Below, piece by piece: positions 25,253 to 34,638 of a DNA stretch of 64,000 bases; position 1 is the first letter of the stretch, and the number at the start of each line of letters is the position of its first letter. A model generated the notes under the pieces. The model had not been told where the DNA came from, did not search any database, and saw only the letters and a program-made list of their open reading frames with translations. The position numbers and the translations under genes are program-made. Source of the DNA: Suipraeoptans intestinalis (GTDB taxonomy: Bacteria; Bacillota; Clostridia; Lachnospirales; Lachnospiraceae); assembly GCF_009696485.1 (NCBI RefSeq), contig NZ_VULY01000018.1, positions 1,480,001-1,544,000 on the forward strand. Direction: 5' to 3'.

Positions 25253-26302
25253 ATGGAAGGGAAAATGAAGGTCGCAGTAATGACAGGGATAGGCCAGATG
25301 GCATTTGAGGAGAGAGAGATTCCAAAGCCGGCAGCAAATGAAGTATTGGTCAGGCTGGAGTATGTGGGAATCTGTGGATCTGATCTGCACTATTACGAAA
25401 CAGGTGCTATAGGAAGCTATGTGGTAGAGCCTCCTTTTGTGCTAGGGCATGAGCCCGGCGGAGTGGTAGTGGAAGTGGGAGAACAGGTGACACACTTGAA
25501 GGTAGGAGATAAGGTGGCGCTGGAGCCGGGAAAAACCTGCGGTCACTGTGCGTTCTGCCGGGAAGGGAAGTATAATCTGTGTCCGGACGTGATCTTTTTT
25601 GCTACGCCGCCGGTAGACGGAGTGTTCCAGGAATATGTGGCACACGAAGCAGATCTTTGCTTTAAAATCCCGGATTCCATGACGACACTGGAGGCAGCTT
25701 TGATCGAGCCTCTGGCGGTAGGATTCCATGCGGCCATTCAGGGAGATGCGCACCTGGGGCAGAAAGCGGTGGTAATGGGAGCCGGCTGTATCGGACTGGT
25801 GTCCATGATGGCGCTTCTGGCAAGAGGCGTTTCAGAGGTCTGCGTGGTGGATATCATGGAAAAACGCTTAAATAAAGCCCTGGAACTGGGAGCGACCAAA
25901 GTCATCAATGGGGCAAAAGAAAATGTAGAAGAGGCGATCTGCCAGTGGACAGACGGAAAGGGAGCAGACCTGGTGATTGAAACGGCAGGGACGCAGATCA
26001 CTACCACACAGGCGATCCGTGTTGCCAAAAAGGGGTCTAATCTGGTGCTGGTGGGATACAGCAAGACGGGAGAAATGACACTTCCCATGAGCCTGGTGCT
26101 GGACAAAGAGCTGACCTTTAAGACGGTGTTCCGGTATCGGCATATTTATCCCCTGGCCATTGAGGCGGTTGCAAGTGGAAAAGTGAACCTGAAGGGGATC
26201 GTGACGGACATTTTCCCGCTGGAGCATGTGCAAAAAGCAATGGATTATAGCGTAAGCAATAAGGCCGATATCGTAAAAGCGGTCATTCAGATTAAGAAAT
26301 AA
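25253..26302 (+). CDS. Zinc-dependent polyol dehydrogenase, sorbitol/xylitol dehydrogenase-like (349 aa)
   Basis: Medium-chain alcohol dehydrogenase: catalytic zinc site C-G-S-D near 43 and the GHEPGGVV block near 67, structural zinc cysteines in CGHCAFCREGKYNLC (about 97-112), and a Rossmann GAGCIGL near 178. The GSDLHYYETGAIG signature is that of sorbitol/xylitol/L-iditol dehydrogenases, which oxidise a polyol to a ketose with NAD+. Stands alone with its own promoter and operator; the product D-xylulose or fructose would fit the pentose genes elsewhere in the window. GGAGGGCGATAAC precedes ATG. Confidence 0.88.
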   Translation: MEGKMKVAVMTGIGQMAFEEREIPKPAANEVLVRLEYVGICGSDLHYYETGAIGSYVVEPPFVLGHEPGGVVVEVGEQVTHLKVGDKVALEPGKTCGHCAFCREGKYNLCPDVIFFATPPVDGVFQEYVAHEADLCFKIPDSMTTLEAALIEPLAVGFHAAIQGDAHLGQKAVVMGAGCIGLVSMMALLARGVSEVCVVDIMEKRLNKALELGATKVINGAKENVEEAICQWTDGKGADLVIETAGTQITTTQAIRVAKKGSNLVLVGYSKTGEMTLPMSLVLDKELTFKTVFRYRHIYPLAIEAVASGKVNLKGIVTDIFPLEHVQKAMDYSVSNKADIVKAVIQIKK

Positions 26303-26362
26303 GACGAAGAAACAGGAAAAAGTCGCTAGGAAACAACATAGATATAGCCAAAAGTAGACACA

Positions 26363-26427
26363 AAAAACCTCTGAGGTGCCAGAGAAGAGATCGTAAAAAG
26401 AAATCTTCCGGTGCGGCAGAGGTTTTT
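26363..26427. terminator. Long bidirectional terminator after the polyol dehydrogenase
   Basis: AAAAACCTCTG pairs with CAGAGGTTTTT; the interior has a second pairing GAAGA/TCTTC. T-run on both strands. The 313-bp gap to murF contains this and the minus-strand hairpin at 26574, and no gene. Confidence 0.65.
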
Positions 26428-26573
26428 ACTTGGTTAAAGGGACACTACTTACAAAAGGGGGCTTATAGGACAAAATGTGTTGAGCTATAACTCCAAAACA
26501 AAAGCAGGAATAACCGAATAAAGAGGAGGCGATAGTAGAAAGAGAGATTTAAACCCGGTCAGATAATAGAAAA

Positions 26574-26591
26574 CGGATCCCGAAGGATCCG
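26574..26591 (-). terminator. Terminator of murF
   Basis: Perfect seven-base stem CGGATCC/GGATCCG with a four-base loop; on the minus strand TTTTCT follows. 25 bp after the murF stop. Confidence 0.7.
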
Positions 26592-26615
26592 CACATTGCA
26601 TAGTATTAAAGGCCT

Positions 26616-27995
26616 CTATCCGCGAAAGTTTGTCAATGCTTCCACCAGTTCGGGAAATTCCATGCCATGGGAAGCCTTGACCAGCACATTGTCTCCCGGC
26701 CGGATGATGTGGGGAAGTTCTGCCAGAAAGTCGGCCTTGGAGGCAAACCAGCGGCTGGGAACAGCCGGATCGGAGGAAGCGGCTCCTTCCACCAGGTCTT
26801 TTGCCAGATCGCCGATTCCACAGACAAGATCCAGATTACAGAAGGCGGCGTACTCGCCTACCTCCCGGTGAAGCTGGCGTTCGTTCATCCCCAGTTCCCC
26901 CATATTTCCCAGAACGGCGATCTTTCGTCCTTCTGCCAGGCTTAGCACGTCAAGAGCAGCCTTCATAGAAACCGGATTGGCATTGTAGCAGTCGTCCAGT
27001 ATGATGATAGAGTCAGTCTGGATGATATGATTTCTTCCGGGAATAGAAGGAAGCTGCTCGATCCCGCGGCGGATCTCATCTGCCGTTAAGCCCATCGTGT
27101 GTCCGACAGCGGCTCCGGCCAGTGCATTGGAGATCATATGTGATCCCGGCAAAGGGATGACGCAGGAAAAAGAAGTCCCGTCCGGAAGGTGGATGGTACA
27201 TCTGGTGCCGCGAAGTCCCAAGGGCTCTACCTGGTCAACATAGCAGGCACAGTTGGGCTGGGTTCCATAGAGGAGAGGAACGGCTCCTTTTGTAGGGGGG
27301 ACCTGAGCCAGCAGATCATCGTCTCCATTTAAGATGATGCTGCCGCCTTCTTTCAGATCCTGGATCATCTTGGATTTTTCTTCCAGAATCCCTTCCCGGG
27401 TCTTGAAAAATTCCAGGTGGGCGACTCCGATATTCGTAAGGACGCAGACGTCGGGCTGTGCAACAGAGGAAAGACGGCGCATCTCGTCGAAATGGTTGAC
27501 GCCCATCTCCAGAACGGCTACCTGATGGGAGTCATTCATTTCAAACAGGGTAATGGGAAGTCCCCACTCGTTGTTGAAGTTGCCCAAAGTCTTATGCACA
27601 CAGTATTTCTGAGAGAGGACGGAGGCGATCATTTCCTTTGTGCTGGTCTTTCCTACACTTCCGGTGATTCCTACCACCTTTACCGGAAACAGATCCCGGT
27701 AGAACTTGGCAATGTCCAAAAGTGCCTGACCGGTGGATTCCACCAGAATATACGGAAAATCTGTCTTTCCCAGGTCCTCGTGGGAAACGACGCAGACGGC
27801 ACCATTTGCCACGGCTCCGGGAATGAACTGATGCCCGTTCAGACTTTCGCCGTTGATGGCTACAAACAGATCGCCGGATTCTACCTTCCGGCTGTCGATC
27901 ACGACCTGTCCCACTTCTGTATCCAACAGGGAATCCGGACCGTGGTAGGCTCCCTTACAGGCAGCCGTAATCGCTCTTAATGTCAGATGCTTCAT
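26616..27995 (-). CDS. murF: UDP-N-acetylmuramoyl-tripeptide--D-alanyl-D-alanine ligase (459 aa)
   Basis: Cytoplasmic Mur ligase that adds D-Ala-D-Ala to the peptidoglycan precursor. ATP loop GITGSVGKTSTKEM near 110, ENxxGxP-like NFNNEWGLPIT near 139, and DDCYNANPVSM near 331 are all canonical MurF motifs; three-domain length is normal. It follows ddl by 15 bp with AAAGGAGGATGAAAC in the gap, so the maker and the user of D-Ala-D-Ala are co-expressed. Confidence 0.96.
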   Translation of the reverse strand: MKHLTLRAITAACKGAYHGPDSLLDTEVGQVVIDSRKVESGDLFVAINGESLNGHQFIPGAVANGAVCVVSHEDLGKTDFPYILVESTGQALLDIAKFYRDLFPVKVVGITGSVGKTSTKEMIASVLSQKYCVHKTLGNFNNEWGLPITLFEMNDSHQVAVLEMGVNHFDEMRRLSSVAQPDVCVLTNIGVAHLEFFKTREGILEEKSKMIQDLKEGGSIILNGDDDLLAQVPPTKGAVPLLYGTQPNCACYVDQVEPLGLRGTRCTIHLPDGTSFSCVIPLPGSHMISNALAGAAVGHTMGLTADEIRRGIEQLPSIPGRNHIIQTDSIIILDDCYNANPVSMKAALDVLSLAEGRKIAVLGNMGELGMNERQLHREVGEYAAFCNLDLVCGIGDLAKDLVEGAASSDPAVPSRWFASKADFLAELPHIIRPGDNVLVKASHGMEFPELVEALTNFRG

Positions 27996-28010
27996 TGTTT
28001 CATCCTCCTT

Positions 28011-29087
28011 TTATTCAGGTGAGGAGTAGCGTGCCGCGATGGACTCCTCAATGATTTTTTCGCACAGGTCTCCATACTCCAGGCCGGCGGCTTTTGCCGC
28101 CTTCGGCATCAGGCTGGCAGGCGTCATTCCGGGGAGACCGTTCATTTCCAGACAGTAAAACTTTCCATCGGATTCATCTACGATGAAGTCTGCGCGGGCA
28201 TAGACGTCCAGGCGCAGGGAAAGGAATGCTTTTTCCGCAGCTTTTCGCATCTTCTTCTGGGTTTTGCTGTCCAGAGAAACAGGGGGACAAAGCTCGGCTG
28301 CTCCGCCCTGCTGATATTTGTTGGCATAGTTGAAGATCCCGTCCTTGGGAATGATCTCTACAATGGGAAGCGCTTTTCCGGCGATAATGCTGCAGGCATA
28401 TTCTCTTCCCTTGATGTAGGGCTCGATCACTACCTCCTCCTGTCCGTCCACATAGAAGGACTGGTGGATGGCGCTACGGTATTCTTCTTCCGTGTGAACG
28501 ATATAAACGCCGATGCTGGAGCCGCCGCTGCAGGGCTTGATGACCAAAGGAAGATAGTAGCCCAGCTCTTCCAGGGGAAGATCCTTGGTAGAAGCGGTCA
28601 AAGAGGTGCCTCTTGGGGTAGGAACGCGTGACATTTTAAATACCTGCTTTGCCACCAGCTTATTCATGGATAAGGCGCAGCCCAGAGAATTGGGACCGGT
28701 ATATCGGATCCCAAGAAGATCGAAAGTGGCCTGGATCTTTCCGTTTTCTCCGTCTGAGCCGTGGAGAGCGATAAACGTGATATCTGCCATCCGGCAAAGC
28801 TCTGTCACATTGGGGCCCAGGTAGCAGGAGGAATCGTCCTGCCTGGCTGTCCGCAGCGCTTTCAGATCCGGCGCGGTCGTCTGGATGCCCTTGGCGATGG
28901 ACAGGCCATGGTCAGGGAGAGAAAAGACCTCCTCCAACCTGGCGGAATCATAAGGAAGGCCAAAAAACACGTCCAGCAGGAATGCCTGGTGGCCTTTTTC
29001 CAGCAGAGTCCGGCAGATGCCGGCGCCGGATATCAGTGAAACGTCACGTTCGGGACTTAATCCTCCCGCAAGTACAATAATTTTCAT
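28011..29087 (-). CDS. ddl: D-alanine--D-alanine ligase (358 aa)
   Basis: ATP-grasp ligase making the D-Ala-D-Ala dipeptide. N-terminal AGGLSPERDVSLISG, ATP-binding PLVIKPCSGGSSIGV near 185, omega loop with NYANKYQQGG near 247 containing the Lys-Tyr pair of D-Ala-specific enzymes rather than the VanA-type D-lactate loop, and magnesium site FYCLEMNGLPGMTP near 320. Start at 29087 is nine bases after AAAGGA; six codons upstream are open but without signal. Operon with murF. Confidence 0.94.
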   Translation of the reverse strand: MKIIVLAGGLSPERDVSLISGAGICRTLLEKGHQAFLLDVFFGLPYDSARLEEVFSLPDHGLSIAKGIQTTAPDLKALRTARQDDSSCYLGPNVTELCRMADITFIALHGSDGENGKIQATFDLLGIRYTGPNSLGCALSMNKLVAKQVFKMSRVPTPRGTSLTASTKDLPLEELGYYLPLVIKPCSGGSSIGVYIVHTEEEYRSAIHQSFYVDGQEEVVIEPYIKGREYACSIIAGKALPIVEIIPKDGIFNYANKYQQGGAAELCPPVSLDSKTQKKMRKAAEKAFLSLRLDVYARADFIVDESDGKFYCLEMNGLPGMTPASLMPKAAKAAGLEYGDLCEKIIEESIAARYSSPE

Positions 29088-29162
29088 GTTATAAAATCCT
29101 TTCATCTTTCGGGGGCAGACATCTGATCATCAGAGGCTGCCGGGATGTGGCCGCTTCCCGGA

Positions 29163-30617
29163 TCAACGGGAGGAATGGATCTGGTCCAGCAGGGTTTTTC
29201 GCACCTCATACAAACGGGGAGACAGATCTACATAAACCCGGTGGGGGTAGAAAAGACGCTTGGTCTCATCCCACAAAGTGTCCTTTTCCTGTTTGCAGTA
29301 GTCGGCGATCTCTTTCACGGTAGGGGAGGTATACACACATTCCCCGTGACGGAATACCGGAACCAGAAGTTCCCGGATGGTGTAGGTGCCGCCGGGCAAA
29401 AGGGTCTTCTTCCAGGTTTCTACCGGATCAAACAGCAGCAGATCCTCAGAGGGATCAAAAACTTCATCTGCAAAAGCGATCAGATCCGCCTTGACCTTCT
29501 GGGAAGCCTTGTCGTAGATGCGGAAGATCGTCTTATTTCCCGGATTGGTGATCTTTTCTGAATTTTCAGAGATCTTGATCTTGGGAAGAAAAACGCCTTC
29601 GGCGTCCTGGATGGCCGCCAGCTTATAGACGCCGCCGAAAGAGGGGCAGTCCTTGGAGGTGATGAGATTAGTGCCCACTCCCCAGGAATCAATGGCTGCT
29701 CCCTGCATTTTCAGATCGTGGAGCAGGTATTCATCCAGATCGTTGGAGGCACAGATGGTGGCATCCGAAAATCCGGCCTCGTCCAGCATCTGTCTGGCCT
29801 TCTTGGACAGGTAGGCAAGGTCGCCGCTGTCCAGGCGGATGCCGTATCGCTTCAGAGGCTTGCCTTCCTCTTTCATTTTGTGGAAGACCCGGATGGCATT
29901 TGGAACGCCGGACTTCAATGTGTCATAGGTGTCCACCAGAAGCGTGCAGTTATCCGGATACATATCCGCATACGTTTTAAACGCCGTGTATTCATCGGGG
30001 AAGCTCATGATCCAACTGTGGGCATGGGTTCCCATGACCGGCACGTCAAACAACTGACCCGCCAGGACGTTGGAAGTGCCGACACATCCGCCGATCATGG
30101 CGGCTCTGGCTCCATACAGACCGGCATCGGGTCCCTGCGCTCTTCGCAGTCCGAATTCCATGATGCCGTCTCCATTCGCCGCAAACACGATGCGGGAGGT
30201 TTTGGTGGCGATCAGGGACTGATGGTTCAGAATGTTCAGGATAGCAGTCTCCACCAGTTGTGCTTCCATGATGGGAGCAATTACCTTTAAAAGAGGCTCC
30301 CGGGGAAAGACTACGGTGCCTTCCGGTATGGCGTAGATGTCTCCGCTGAAATGAAATCCGCTCAGATAGTGGAGAAAATCGTCGGAGAACAGGCCGAGAC
30401 TGCGAAGATAGTCCACATCCTCGTAGGTGAAGTGGAGGTTCTTGATGTAGTCGATGATCTGATCCAGTCCGGCGCAGACGGAATATCCGTTGTTGCAGGG
30501 ATTGCTTCGGAAAAACACATCAAAAATAACGGTTTCTGTCTGACCATGTACGTAATACCCCTGCATCATGGTCAATTCATACAGATCCGTCAGTAATGTC
30601 AATTTTGGTCGATTCAT
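29163..30617 (-). CDS. pncB: Nicotinate phosphoribosyltransferase (484 aa)
   Basis: NAD salvage enzyme joining nicotinate to PRPP with ATP. N-terminal LTLLTDLYELTMMQGY, FDVFFRSNP, and the GTHAHSWIMSF phosphohistidine region near 208 are family hallmarks; SGVPNAIRVF and LDSGDLAYLSKKARQMLDEAG follow. Long PncB/NAPRT2-type length. Start at 30617 behind AAGGAGACGACCT; the frame is open 22 codons upstream without ribosome site. A TATAAT on the minus strand at 30663-30668 is the likely -10. Confidence 0.94.
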   Translation of the reverse strand: MNRPKLTLLTDLYELTMMQGYYVHGQTETVIFDVFFRSNPCNNGYSVCAGLDQIIDYIKNLHFTYEDVDYLRSLGLFSDDFLHYLSGFHFSGDIYAIPEGTVVFPREPLLKVIAPIMEAQLVETAILNILNHQSLIATKTSRIVFAANGDGIMEFGLRRAQGPDAGLYGARAAMIGGCVGTSNVLAGQLFDVPVMGTHAHSWIMSFPDEYTAFKTYADMYPDNCTLLVDTYDTLKSGVPNAIRVFHKMKEEGKPLKRYGIRLDSGDLAYLSKKARQMLDEAGFSDATICASNDLDEYLLHDLKMQGAAIDSWGVGTNLITSKDCPSFGGVYKLAAIQDAEGVFLPKIKISENSEKITNPGNKTIFRIYDKASQKVKADLIAFADEVFDPSEDLLLFDPVETWKKTLLPGGTYTIRELLVPVFRHGECVYTSPTVKEIADYCKQEKDTLWDETKRLFYPHRVYVDLSPRLYEVRKTLLDQIHSSR

Positions 30618-30762
30618 AGGTCGTCTCCTTTTCAGATTCCGTACACAATAAAACTTTGCCTTATTATAGCACCAAAGACTCAAAAGGGAAAGGAAAACAA
30701 AAGCTTAACAAAGTGACCCGCTTCAAGAGGGGCATCATATCTCACAAAGTCTTTGAAAAGAC

Positions 30763-31500
30763 TTATTTTGCGAGGCTGCCGTTTTTGATCAGGGTTTCCT
30801 GAATCAAAGCCTGGCAGGAAGTGCTGATGTTTTTTCTTTCCTCCGGGGTCAGACGATCCAGGTAGATGGGATCTCCATATTCCAGTACCACGGATGTAGG
30901 GCGGATCTTTGGGAATTGCTGCTCAAAGATGGCGGCGGTATGGTTCAGTGTGACCGGGACGATGGGACAGCCGGATTTTTCTGCGATCTTGAAAGAACCA
31001 CTGTGGAAGGGCAGCAGACTTCCTTCCTCCTGCCGGTTGCGGGTTCCTTCCGGAAAAATGAAAATAGAAATCCCCTGTTTTACCTGTTCGATGGCGGTCA
31101 GGATGGTCTTTAGCCCTTCGCGGGGATTGTCACGGTCTAGGAACAGACAATACAGCCGCTTCATCCAGGTGCGCAAAAGAGGATAGCGCAGCATTTCTTT
31201 TTTTGCGACAAATCCGGTCAGTCTCCGACATCTGGAGTAGGTCAGGAGGATGTCAAAGTAGCTGCGGTGATTCCCCACAAAAAGAGCTGCTTCCTCCGGG
31301 ATCCGATCTTCTCCGATGACGGTGACGGAAACTCCGGACAAAAACAAGAAAAAGCGGAAGGCATACTGGACCATTCGGAGGCTGATGTAGTCGGCGGCCT
31401 TCGGATTTATTTTTTTCAGAAGCCACAGAAGTCCCAGCACAGGGATCCCCAGTACCAAATAGGCGATTAAAAACAGTGCAACAAAACAAAATCGAATCAT
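30763..31500 (-). CDS. plsC: 1-acyl-sn-glycerol-3-phosphate acyltransferase, PlsC family (245 aa)
   Basis: Membrane-associated acyltransferase of phospholipid synthesis. N-terminal membrane segment, catalytic NHRSYFDILLTY (NHxxxxD, about 77-88), FLDRDNPREGLK, and FPEGTRNRQEEG near 152 that binds the glycerol phosphate. Convergent on nothing; a short hairpin AAGTCTTT/AAAGACTT overlaps its stop at 30747-30764. Divergent from ispE. Confidence 0.9.
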   Translation of the reverse strand: MIRFCFVALFLIAYLVLGIPVLGLLWLLKKINPKAADYISLRMVQYAFRFFLFLSGVSVTVIGEDRIPEEAALFVGNHRSYFDILLTYSRCRRLTGFVAKKEMLRYPLLRTWMKRLYCLFLDRDNPREGLKTILTAIEQVKQGISIFIFPEGTRNRQEEGSLLPFHSGSFKIAEKSGCPIVPVTLNHTAAIFEQQFPKIRPTSVVLEYGDPIYLDRLTPEERKNISTSCQALIQETLIKNGSLAK

Positions 31501-31708
31501 ATACTTGTCCTTTCCTTTTGCAGGCAGCCTGCATCTTGGGATTTTTTATTTCTGGATATTTGAAAAAGACGTGTTTGACGCCTTCCTCCAAACAGTTTTA
31601 TATACTTACTTAATATACCATAGATCAGAGAAAGTTGGGCAGAATTCTTATTGCTTTTTTGGAGGAATAAAGGTACACTGTATACAAGATACAATCAGGA
31701 GGTGTCTC

Positions 31709-32584
31709 ATGGATCAGATAGAATTAAAGGCACTGGGGAAAGTGAATCTGGGGCTGGATGTGTTGGGCAGGAGAGACAATGGCTACCATGATGTGCGCAT
31801 GGTCATGCAGTCTGTTTATCTCTATGACGATATCTGCATCAAGAAAAAGAAGGAGCAGGGGATCGAGCTGACCACCAATCTGTTCTTTTTGCCTGCAAAT
31901 GAAAAGAATCTGGCATACCGTGCCGCAAGGCTTCTGTTGGAAGAATTTCAGATAGATACCGGAATCCGCATGCACATTGAAAAACGGATCCCGGTGGCAG
32001 GCGGGATGGCAGGCGGAAGCACCGACGCCGCATCTGTTTTGTTTGGGATCAATCGTCTGTTTCAGCTGGGGTTGTCCCAGAAAGAATTGATGAAGCGGGG
32101 AGAGACGCTGGGAGCAGATGTTCCCTACTGCATTTTGCGGGGAACGGCGCTGGCAGAGGGAATCGGAGAAAAACTGACGCCGCTTCCGGATCTGCCCAAA
32201 TGTATCATGGTCATTGCAAAGCCGCCTGTCAGCGTGTCAACGGCGAAGGTGTATGAAAAGCTGGATGGGACACCCATCAAGGAACACCCTCCCATTGACG
32301 GGATTCTGGAGGGACTGCAGGCAGGATCTTTGGAGACTGTGGTGAAAAACATGGGAAATGTACTGGAATCTGTAACGGTGAAGGAATATCCGGTGATCGC
32401 CGACATCAAGGAAAGTATGATACAAAATGGCGCGGTGAACGCTATGATGAGCGGCAGCGGACCTACCGTGTTCGGGATTTTTGAAAATAGAAGGCAGGCA
32501 GCATCGGCGGCAAAAAGACTTTGGGAACAGCGTCTGGCGAAGCAGATCTACGTGACCAACGTCCATCGGCCGGGAAGGAGATAG
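31709..32584 (+). CDS. ispE: 4-diphosphocytidyl-2-C-methyl-D-erythritol kinase (291 aa)
   Basis: GHMP kinase of the non-mevalonate isoprenoid pathway. Motif 1 LGKVNLGLDVLGRRDNGYHD, the ATP loop PVAGGMAGGSTDAA near 97, and the C-terminal MMSGSGPTVFGIF are diagnostic. Start ATG at 31709 eight bases after AGGAGG; the open frame 68 codons upstream is not coding. A TTGCTT-17-TACACT pair about 35 bases before the ribosome site may be its promoter. Confidence 0.95.
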   Translation: MDQIELKALGKVNLGLDVLGRRDNGYHDVRMVMQSVYLYDDICIKKKKEQGIELTTNLFFLPANEKNLAYRAARLLLEEFQIDTGIRMHIEKRIPVAGGMAGGSTDAASVLFGINRLFQLGLSQKELMKRGETLGADVPYCILRGTALAEGIGEKLTPLPDLPKCIMVIAKPPVSVSTAKVYEKLDGTPIKEHPPIDGILEGLQAGSLETVVKNMGNVLESVTVKEYPVIADIKESMIQNGAVNAMMSGSGPTVFGIFENRRQAASAAKRLWEQRLAKQIYVTNVHRPGRR

Positions 32585-32586
32585 AG

Positions 32587-33264
32587 ATGGAAGCAAATTT
32601 TCAAGTGACGATGAATGAATATTTACCCTTAAGAGATGTGGTGTTCCATACCCTGCGGCAGGCGATCCTGAAAGGAGAACTGAAGCCGGGAGAGAGGCTG
32701 ATGGAAGTCAAGCTGGCAAACAAGCTGGGCGTCAGCCGGACGCCTATCCGCGAAGCGATCCGTAAGCTGGAGCTGGAAGGTCTGGTACTGATGATCCCCA
32801 GAAAAGGGGCAGAGGTGGCAGAGATCACGGAAAAAAGCTTAAGAGATGTGCTGGAAGTAAGAAAGGCGCTGGAAGAACTGGCGGTACAGCTGGCCTGCGA
32901 TAAGATCACGGAGGAAGAGATACAGCAGCTGCGGGAGGCGGCCAGGGAGTTTCAAAAAAGCCTGCAGAGCGGAGACATTACCAGAGTGGCGGAAGCAGAC
33001 GTGCAATTTCATGATATTTTATATATGGCTACGGACAATCAAAAGCTGGTGCAACTACTGAACAACCTGCGGGAGCAAATGTACCGGTATCGGGTGGAAT
33101 ATCTGAAAAATGACGAGGCTTATCCGGTGCTGACAAGGGAGCACGAAGACATTATCCGCCATATCAGCAGGAGAGATAAGGAAAAAGCTACGGAAGTGAT
33201 GTGCCGCCACATTGACAATCAGGTGGAAACTGTCATTGATGCGATCCGTACCAAGCAAAACTAA
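32587..33264 (+). CDS. GntR-family regulator, FadR/FCD subgroup (225 aa)
   Basis: N-terminal winged helix (about 10-75; GVSRTPIREAIRKLELEGLV) and an all-helical FCD effector domain (about 90-215) with metal-ligand-type residues D, H and H spread through QFHDILYMATDN and RHISRRDKEKATEVMCRHI. ATG at 32587, two bases after the ispE stop. Members usually sense carboxylates or similar small metabolites; co-location with ispE is common in this bacterial group and does not identify its target. Confidence 0.92.
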   Translation: MEANFQVTMNEYLPLRDVVFHTLRQAILKGELKPGERLMEVKLANKLGVSRTPIREAIRKLELEGLVLMIPRKGAEVAEITEKSLRDVLEVRKALEELAVQLACDKITEEEIQQLREAAREFQKSLQSGDITRVAEADVQFHDILYMATDNQKLVQLLNNLREQMYRYRVEYLKNDEAYPVLTREHEDIIRHISRRDKEKATEVMCRHIDNQVETVIDAIRTKQN

Positions 33265-33278
33265 CAGGGAGAAAATGT

Positions 33279-34499
33279 ATGACAGAATTTTTAGTGAGGC
33301 ACCTGATCAAAGACTACGAGCAGACCGATCAGGTATCCGTCCGCACCGCCTATGGCGTACTGACCAGCACGACAGGCGTGATCTGCAACTTTCTTCTGTT
33401 CCTTCTGAAAGCGGGGGTAGGGCTGGTATTAGGGAGCGTATCCGTATTGGCGGATGCCTTTAACAACCTGTCAGATGCAGGAGCCTCTGTGATAGGGCTG
33501 GTGGGAATGCGGATGGCAAGCAAGCCGGCAGACAAGGATCATCCCTTCGGACATGGCAGGATCGAGTATATCGCGGCTCTGATCGTAGCGTTTCTGGTCA
33601 TGCAGGTGGGATTTCTGTTCCTGAAGGAATCTATCACAAAGATACGGCACCCAGAGGCATTAAAATTTCAGACAGGATCCGTGGTCATTTTGTTGATCTC
33701 TATAGGGGTGAAGCTTTGGCTGGGAGGATTTAACCGGAAGCTGGGAAAAAGGATCGGCTCCAAGGTGATGCAAGCTACGGCAACGGATGCCTTTGGAGAC
33801 GTTCTGATCACGACGGTAACGGTCGTCTCTGTCCTCTTTTTCCGGTTCACAGGCTGGAATGTGGACGGGTATGTGGGAGTAGGAGTATCGTTTTTTGTCA
33901 TGTGGGCAGGGATTGGGATCGCGAGAGAAACCATTGAGCCGTTGATCGGAGAGCCGGTGGATCCGCAGGAATATAAAAGGATCACCACCTTCGTGGAAGG
34001 CTATCCGGGGATCCTGGGAAGCCATGACCTGATCGTACATCACTACGGGCCGGGCAGGAACATGGCGTCGATCCATGCAGAGGTGCCAAACCATGTGGGG
34101 ATCGAAGAATCCCATGAGATCATTGACCGAATCGAAAGAGATGCGATCAAAAAGCTGGGGGTCTTTCTGGTGATTCACATGGATCCGATAGAAACACAGA
34201 ATGTTCGTGTGCTGGAGGCAAAAAGGAAAGTAGAAGAAGTGCTGGACGCCGTCGATCCGGGCGTTGCCATTCATGATTTTCGGATGGTGGATGGAAAAGA
34301 GCAGGCAAACCTGATCTTTGACATGGTGGTGCCCTATGAGTATGACGGAAAAAAACAGGAGCAGCTGAAACGTGCTGTGATCAAGCTTCTTAGGATGGCG
34401 GATCCCAGGTATCAGTGCGTGATCACAGTGGAGAAAAGCTTTGTGGCGGCAGAGGAACCGCAGAAAAAGGAAGATGTGGATCAAAAGGATGACCGGTAG
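33279..34499 (+). CDS. Cation diffusion facilitator transporter (406 aa)
   Basis: Membrane metal/proton antiporter. Six helices in the first 220 residues with the metal-site signatures LADAFNNLSDAG (about 61) and DHPFGHGRIEY (about 92), and TDAFGDVL (about 171); then a cytoplasmic CTD (about 225-300) and a further C-terminal extension of roughly 100 residues. The D/N-rather-than-H pattern in the helix V site resembles MamM/zinc-manganese type proteins. Probably exports Zn, Mn or Fe. Confidence 0.9.
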   Translation: MTEFLVRHLIKDYEQTDQVSVRTAYGVLTSTTGVICNFLLFLLKAGVGLVLGSVSVLADAFNNLSDAGASVIGLVGMRMASKPADKDHPFGHGRIEYIAALIVAFLVMQVGFLFLKESITKIRHPEALKFQTGSVVILLISIGVKLWLGGFNRKLGKRIGSKVMQATATDAFGDVLITTVTVVSVLFFRFTGWNVDGYVGVGVSFFVMWAGIGIARETIEPLIGEPVDPQEYKRITTFVEGYPGILGSHDLIVHHYGPGRNMASIHAEVPNHVGIEESHEIIDRIERDAIKKLGVFLVIHMDPIETQNVRVLEAKRKVEEVLDAVDPGVAIHDFRMVDGKEQANLIFDMVVPYEYDGKKQEQLKRAVIKLLRMADPRYQCVITVEKSFVAAEEPQKKEDVDQKDDR

Positions 34500-34511
34500 A
34501 GAAGGCCGACA

Positions 34512-34618
34512 GGCGTGGGAACAGGCAAGAGATCGGTAAGGCTGCCGGGCAGAGCGACAAAGGCCTGGAACAGACAGAAGAGAGCGGTGAAAGAGAAAGC
34601 TGCCGGGCCAGAAAGTTC
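34512..34618 (+). repeat. Degenerate tandem repeat in the intergenic gap (two units of about 52 bp)
   Basis: Both units contain, in order, a GGC(G/C)TGG-AACAG-CA block, a GCGGT/TCGGT block, and GCTGCCGGGC-AGA. Unit 1 runs from about 34512 to 34561 and unit 2 from about 34562 to 34618. A third partial copy of the last block, GGCTGCCGGGCAGGACAGAAG, lies at about 35655 before the next small gene. It explains the short open frames in the gap, which do not look like genes. Confidence 0.45.
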
Positions 34619-34638
34619 AGAACAGGAAAGAGGAAGAT

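Noticed and set aside
33660-34484. 274-codon minus-strand frame in the CDF transporter gene
   Set aside because: Antisense shadow of a well-supported membrane protein.
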